Shown here: positions 24,197 through 27,445 of the stretch, in pieces
Layout of the letters: each line of letters begins with the position of its first letter
Numbering within the stretch: the stretch's first letter is position 1
NCBI GenBank assembly: GCA_026398545.1
Contig: JAPLSR010000243.1
Location: 1-27,445 of the forward strand
Length of the DNA stretch: 27,445 nt
Source: Candidatus Sumerlaeota bacterium
GTDB lineage: Bacteria; Sumerlaeota; Sumerlaeia; MWCT01
Reading direction: 5' to 3'
Position numbers and translations under genes: made by a program
The notes under the pieces: generated by a model
What the model saw: the letters and a program-made list of their open reading frames with translations, nothing else
Told to the model about the DNA's origin: nothing
The model's database searches: none

Positions 24197-24257
24197 TTGA
24201 CACCTGAGGATTATCAGTATTTTCTCATTTTCATCTTCAGGTTTAAAAACGCGTTTT
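24197..24257 (+). promoter_or_regulatory. Candidate promoter/operator region of the AT-rich cassette
   Basis: TTGACA (24197-24202) is followed 15 bases later by TATTTT (24218-24223). ACCTGAGGA (24202-24210) and TCTTCAGGT (24233-24241) form a 9-bp inverted repeat with one mismatch, and AAAACGCGTTTT (24246-24257) is a perfect palindrome. It lies between nth and the cassette, so it could be its promoter with an operator, or an nth terminator. The promoter spacing is short. Confidence 0.35.
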
Positions 24258-24276
24258 CTGTAGTCAAGGTGGATAG

Positions 24277-24354
24277 ATGAAGTTGACCGATAATGAAATC
24301 AGGAATATCAACCGGCATCTGGAAGCGGCGAAGATTGAGTTTATGGTGATTTAA
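24277..24354 (+). pseudogene. Remnant of a DNA methyltransferase N-terminus
   Basis: A 25-residue frame, MKLTDNEIRNINRHLEAAKI plus EFMVI and a stop, preceded by AAGGTGG about 6 bases before the ATG. From memory, the LTDNEIR.IN..LEA.K pattern opens many site-specific (adenine-type, type III-like) DNA methyltransferases, which then continue into PLPDKYR-like sequence that is missing here. Likely a truncated scar of a restriction-modification gene; the resemblance rests on only about 18 residues. Confidence 0.45.
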
Positions 24355-24383
24355 ATAAAACACTTTAATTAATGAGGTATACA

Positions 24384-24953
24384 ATGACTAAGATATCAGA
24401 CAAGAATTTATTACTATTGATGTTGGGTATTGGAAAAGATAAAGGGGAAATAGCGAAAGGAATTAACGGTATAACTCGTTTGCAAAAGTTGTTATTTTTA
24501 TTAGAGAACGAAGAAGGGCTGTCTAAAATTGAGGGAGGATATCAGTTCGAGGCATATAAATCAGGTCCATATTCATCGACGATATACGATAATTTGGAAT
24601 TTTTAGAAAATATGGGATTTATTAAAAGCGAGACTTCCGGTATTGCCACAGAAGAAGAGGCCGCTGATTTAGATTTTACTTTCGAAGAATTGATGGACGA
24701 TGAAGATATAAAGACATCAGACGCTTATGATGAAAAACGCTTTACTTTGACCCAAGCAGGAATTGATAAAGTAAAGTCGCTACTAAAATCTGAAGAATAT
24801 AAATCGATAGTCGATGGAATACGCAAAATAAAATCAAAGTATGGCAATTATTCTTTAGATGACCTGCTTTATTATATTTACACCAAGTATCCTGAAATGA
24901 CGACTGAGTCTGAAATCAAAGACCATGTTTTACGTAGAGGACGCAAAAGATGA
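24384..24953 (+). CDS. Winged-helix-like protein, first gene of the AT-rich cassette
   Basis: A 189-residue cytosolic protein. Residues about 25-82 (GITRLQKLLFLLENEEGL, FEAYKSGPYSSTIYDNLEFL, ENMGFI) have the pattern of YwgA-like or SocA/Panacea-type helix-turn-helix domains. Such proteins often act as regulators or antitoxin-like partners. The middle is acidic (EEEAADLDFTFEELMDDEDI) and the C-terminal part helical. The start at 24384 has GAGG 6 bases upstream; the ATG at 24372 lacks a site. The gene overlaps the next by 4 bp (ATGA). It uses AT-rich codons unlike the genes before 24183. A regulatory role is inferred. Confidence 0.7.
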   Translation: MTKISDKNLLLLMLGIGKDKGEIAKGINGITRLQKLLFLLENEEGLSKIEGGYQFEAYKSGPYSSTIYDNLEFLENMGFIKSETSGIATEEEAADLDFTFEELMDDEDIKTSDAYDEKRFTLTQAGIDKVKSLLKSEEYKSIVDGIRKIKSKYGNYSLDDLLYYIYTKYPEMTTESEIKDHVLRRGRKR

Positions 24954-25564
24954 CTCATGATACTCTGGTAAATTTAGCCTTGGGTTCTCATTTTGCTATT
25001 CTCGGAATAGCGGTTGTATGTTTTTTCAAATGTGCCGATCGCACGGCTATGTTTAAGAATTCATTTGAAAATCATTCGGCGACAATGCTCAGAATAAAAG
25101 AGCGGATATATGTCGATTTGTCATTGGCTCTGAAACCATTATTTGCAGAGCAAAACGAGAAAATCGTCGGTGTTTTAGATTTCTTTGAACCTGGTGGCGA
25201 ATATTGGCAAGAAGAAAAAGTGAACACACAGGAGACCGAAGCATATCGAAATGCGATTATGAGATTCCTCACTGATAATGTTAGTGCTTTGGCTGATTTC
25301 AAAGACCTTAACTTATTTGTTGCGAGATGTAAATACTGGGCGGGATATTTAAGATGGGGGTTGCTTATTGTTTTTGGCGCGCAACTAATCCAACTCTTTA
25401 TTATAGGAGTTATCGATAAAACTTGCGGTCATTGTTTTGGAGACAATACAATAATTACTCTGATCCTTGTTTCCGTAATATTTATAGGCAATTGTTTTTT
25501 ACCTCTTCCCTTGTTGCTCTATTATCATGGAAAAGCCGATGCTTATGGGAGTAAATATGATTGA
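24950..25564 (+). CDS. Three-helix membrane protein, second gene of the cassette
   Basis: 204 residues with three likely transmembrane helices: about 6-26, 134-155 and 167-192. The 105-residue segment between the first two is charged and helical (ERIYVDLSLALKPLFAEQNE and on). CGHC-type cysteines (C159, C162) lie in the short loop before the third helix. I do not recognise the family. Start and stop overlap its neighbours by 4 and 8 bp, so it belongs to the same transcript. A membrane protein in a cassette with a nuclease-like protein would fit an effector or sensor role in a defence system, which is inference only. Confidence 0.7.
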   Translation: MTHDTLVNLALGSHFAILGIAVVCFFKCADRTAMFKNSFENHSATMLRIKERIYVDLSLALKPLFAEQNEKIVGVLDFFEPGGEYWQEEKVNTQETEAYRNAIMRFLTDNVSALADFKDLNLFVARCKYWAGYLRWGLLIVFGAQLIQLFIIGVIDKTCGHCFGDNTIITLILVSVIFIGNCFLPLPLLLYYHGKADAYGSKYD

Positions 25565-25976
25565 TTTAAGCAACGAAGCTTCGTTACTGCCACCTGTTTT
25601 GGCATATATCAAAAGAAAAGGTTTTAATATGCATGCCTTTGAGCTTCACTTTTATAAGCGGAGTGTTGATATATATGCATTTTCTAAAAATAGCTACAGG
25701 ACCATTGCCATTGAATTGAAATTGCACAAATGGCAAAAAGCATTTGAGCAAGCGCTTATTTATCAACTTTGTGCAGACGAAGCATATATAGCAATGCCAA
25801 AGAAATTTACAAACCGTGTTGATTTTGAATTATTAATGAAACATGGTGTCGGCCTAATTTCTGTAAATGAAATTGGAAGATGCCGCAGATTGATTGATGC
25901 AAGACAATCATCTGTGCTGAGAATCGGATACAAAAACGAACATATTGATTTTTTGCAAAGGCAAATAAATGGATAA
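25557..25976 (+). CDS. Small PD-(D/E)XK nuclease-like protein, third gene of the cassette
   Basis: 139 residues. The core reads ELHFYKRSVDIYAF, then TIAIELKLHKWQKAFEQALIYQ and YIAMP. E29, D38, E53 and K55 (E...D...ExK), with Q70 in the next helix, match the active-site layout of the PD-(D/E)XK superfamily (restriction endonuclease-like fold). There is no separate DNA-binding domain. The start at 25557 has GGGAG 6 bases upstream and overlaps the previous stop by 8 bp; the frame is open from 25527 but that start has no site. The nuclease assignment rests on the motif order and hydrophobic strand pattern. Confidence 0.68.
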   Translation: MIDLSNEASLLPPVLAYIKRKGFNMHAFELHFYKRSVDIYAFSKNSYRTIAIELKLHKWQKAFEQALIYQLCADEAYIAMPKKFTNRVDFELLMKHGVGLISVNEIGRCRRLIDARQSSVLRIGYKNEHIDFLQRQING

Positions 25977-27279
25977 CAAGCCCAAACTCATAATTCGCAT
26001 GGGAAGTCATGCTGAAAAAGATTATATCTTAAAACTTGGCAAAAAGTTTGATGGTATAATCATTGGTGCTAATGTTGTTGAAGCTACGGCAGGTGCAACG
26101 GCAAGTCTCTTGGGTCAAAAATTAAAGCTTCCATATTATATTGATCCTATGACTTATGTATTCGGGTGTGATCTTGAAGGTATACGATCTGATCAGAAAA
26201 GGAAAAAAAAGATCATTAGAGATTATAAACGCTCATATAAATCGCTGGCAAGCGAACTGGGAAAATTGTTTTCTAATGCATTGGAAACAAAGAAGCGCAT
26301 CTACCCAGAAAATATTCATTCTTCAATGGTAAAAACTATTTGTGACGATGTGGTCAATTATCAACTTAACAGAATACGTCAAGAGTTCCTAAAAGATGAA
26401 GAATACAAAAATTATGCCGATTCAATCCCTAATGTCGCAGGTGTTTTCTCACCTTATTTTTATATTCCATCTAATTCTGAAATAGATTGGAAAGTGTTTA
26501 TTGCTCTCTCAAGCACAACTGCTAAGATTATAAATGAGATTCCGGTTTATTCTGTTCTATGCGCGGATTCAGAGCTATTAACTGATGGGGCATTTATAAA
26601 TAAAGCGATTAATGAAATTCCCCTGACAGGTGTAAATGGTGTTTGGTTATGGTTCTCTAAATTTGATGAATTATATATTAGCGAAGAATATTTGAAAGGA
26701 TTTAAAGACTTAGTTGAAGGATTGAGTCAAAAAGGGCTTGAGGTATATAATAGGCATGGAGGATATTTCAGTTTAATTCTGAACAAAATAGGAATGACAG
26801 GAATAAGTCACGGTATCGGCTATGGAGAAAAAAAAGATGTCCAACAAATAGAAGGGCCCCCAAATCCGCCTATAGTTCATTATTATCTTCCCGATATTCA
26901 TAAGAGATTTGGGGTTCTTGACATTGAACGATGTTTTGATGAAATGAAAATTATCTCGCCTAAAGATTTTTATGGCCATATGTGCGATTGTGTTATATGC
27001 AAGGGAGTAATTAAGGATAATATTGAAGAATTCAAAAAATTCGGAGAAGATCGTTATGCTACACCTGAATCTAAGCGTAAATCTCAAACACCAGCAGCAG
27101 CACAACGATGTCGGTTCCATTTTTTAATAAACCGAATCAGGGAAAAGGAATTTATAAGTAGCAATGATTTAAAAACAATCATCGAACAAATAAATGATAC
27201 GCAGGAAAAATGGGGAGACCATGTTATCATTGCAAGAAATAGCACCCATTTAACCAAATGGCAAAACGCGCTAAAATAA
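25969..27279 (+). CDS. Putative TIM-barrel protein with a TGT/DpdA-like metal site, fourth gene of the cassette
   Basis: 436 residues, no signal or membrane segment. Alternating hydrophobic strands and helices (FDGIIIGANVVEATAG, PYYIDPMTYVFG, GVNGVWLWFSKFDE, MTGISHGIGYGE) suggest a TIM barrel. C339, C341 and C344 (MCDCVICKG) with H384 (RCRFHF) form C-x-C-x2-C-x39-H. tRNA-guanine transglycosylases and the DNA-modifying relative DpdA carry C-x-C-x2-C...H, usually with a shorter gap. GIGYGE recalls the (A/S)xGE turn of that family. The gene overlaps the nuclease-like gene by 8 bp and has AAAGG 8 bases upstream. Base exchange in DNA or RNA is a hypothesis; no queuosine or dpd partner gene is visible. 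Confidence 0.6.
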   Translation: MDNKPKLIIRMGSHAEKDYILKLGKKFDGIIIGANVVEATAGATASLLGQKLKLPYYIDPMTYVFGCDLEGIRSDQKRKKKIIRDYKRSYKSLASELGKLFSNALETKKRIYPENIHSSMVKTICDDVVNYQLNRIRQEFLKDEEYKNYADSIPNVAGVFSPYFYIPSNSEIDWKVFIALSSTTAKIINEIPVYSVLCADSELLTDGAFINKAINEIPLTGVNGVWLWFSKFDELYISEEYLKGFKDLVEGLSQKGLEVYNRHGGYFSLILNKIGMTGISHGIGYGEKKDVQQIEGPPNPPIVHYYLPDIHKRFGVLDIERCFDEMKIISPKDFYGHMCDCVICKGVIKDNIEEFKKFGEDRYATPESKRKSQTPAAAQRCRFHFLINRIREKEFISSNDLKTIIEQINDTQEKWGDHVIIARNSTHLTKWQNALK

Positions 27280-27340
27280 AAAACAAACAACCACTTTTAA
27301 ATTTGTACTATTAAGCGTAATCTATGGTTTAGTAATTCTT

Positions 27341-27445
27341 ATGCGAACATGTCACGGGTGCGGACATGAAAATCCCATGGCGGCGGGACGTTGCTCCAAG
27401 TGCGGGACAATACTGCCGCCCCTGCCCGAAAAGAGGGAGATTGAA
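27341..27445 (+). CDS. Zinc-ribbon protein, N-terminal part
   Basis: An open frame of 35 codons runs from ATG at 27341 to the right edge. It begins MRTCHGCGHENP and continues AAGRCSKCGTILPPLP: two CxxC pairs forming a zinc ribbon, followed by Pro and charged residues. Such ribbons commonly begin membrane or regulatory proteins in this kind of genome. Codon use is GC-rich again, marking the end of the AT-rich cassette. No clear ribosome binding site precedes the ATG. Confidence 0.6.
   Translation, partial: MRTCHGCGHENPMAAGRCSKCGTILPPLPEKREIE

Overview
The window looks like a chromosomal segment of an uncultured Gram-negative bacterium from a deep lineage. Exported lipoproteins, a pseudopilin-like domain, a large secreted beta-helix protein ending its helix in a PDIGADE motif, and many short dispersed palindromes are typical of Omnitrophota, Sumerlaeota or Hydrogenedentota-like genomes. 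That placement is an inference; no rRNA or other phylogenetic marker is present.

Layout. 1-427 is the start of a secreted protein running off the left edge. 817-3029 is ftsK, broken by an internal deletion plus frameshift. It is followed by argH (3137-4696), a short lipoprotein, a large lipoprotein with a C-terminal pseudopilin-like domain, a DUF1844 protein and an exported archaemetzincin (all minus strand). Then come a membrane glycosyltransferase with a translationally coupled partner (8621-11399), argD-argF (11485-13665), a convergent GT-B glycosyltransferase, and dnaK with a DnaJ/TPR co-chaperone (minus strand). 17740-18468 carries no gene and has the structure of a replication origin: three perfect DnaA boxes, several near matches and a very AT-rich tract. 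mazG, a 1315-residue beta-helix protein and endonuclease III (nth) follow.

After nth the composition becomes clearly AT-rich. 24384-27279 holds four tightly overlapping genes: a winged-helix-like protein, a three-helix membrane protein, a small PD-(D/E)XK nuclease-like protein, and a possible TIM-barrel protein with a Cys-x-Cys-x2-Cys...His metal site reminiscent of tRNA-guanine transglycosylase/DpdA. Just upstream is a 25-codon reading frame resembling the N-terminus of a DNA methyltransferase. I read this as a horizontally acquired, possibly defensive or nucleic-acid-modifying cassette that I cannot match to a described system. Host-like sequence (a zinc-ribbon protein) resumes at 27341.

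A second theme is a 15-bp palindrome family, TCCGCCTNAGGCGGA, with about 14 copies between 603 and 13783. They lie both between genes and inside reading frames (argH, argD, argF, a glycosyltransferase, a lipoprotein, the archaemetzincin), where most read as Ser-Ala-x-Gly-Gly. A separate CACAGAG-type repeat occurs in two good copies and one decayed copy. Arginine biosynthesis (argH, argD, argF) is the main metabolic pathway represented.
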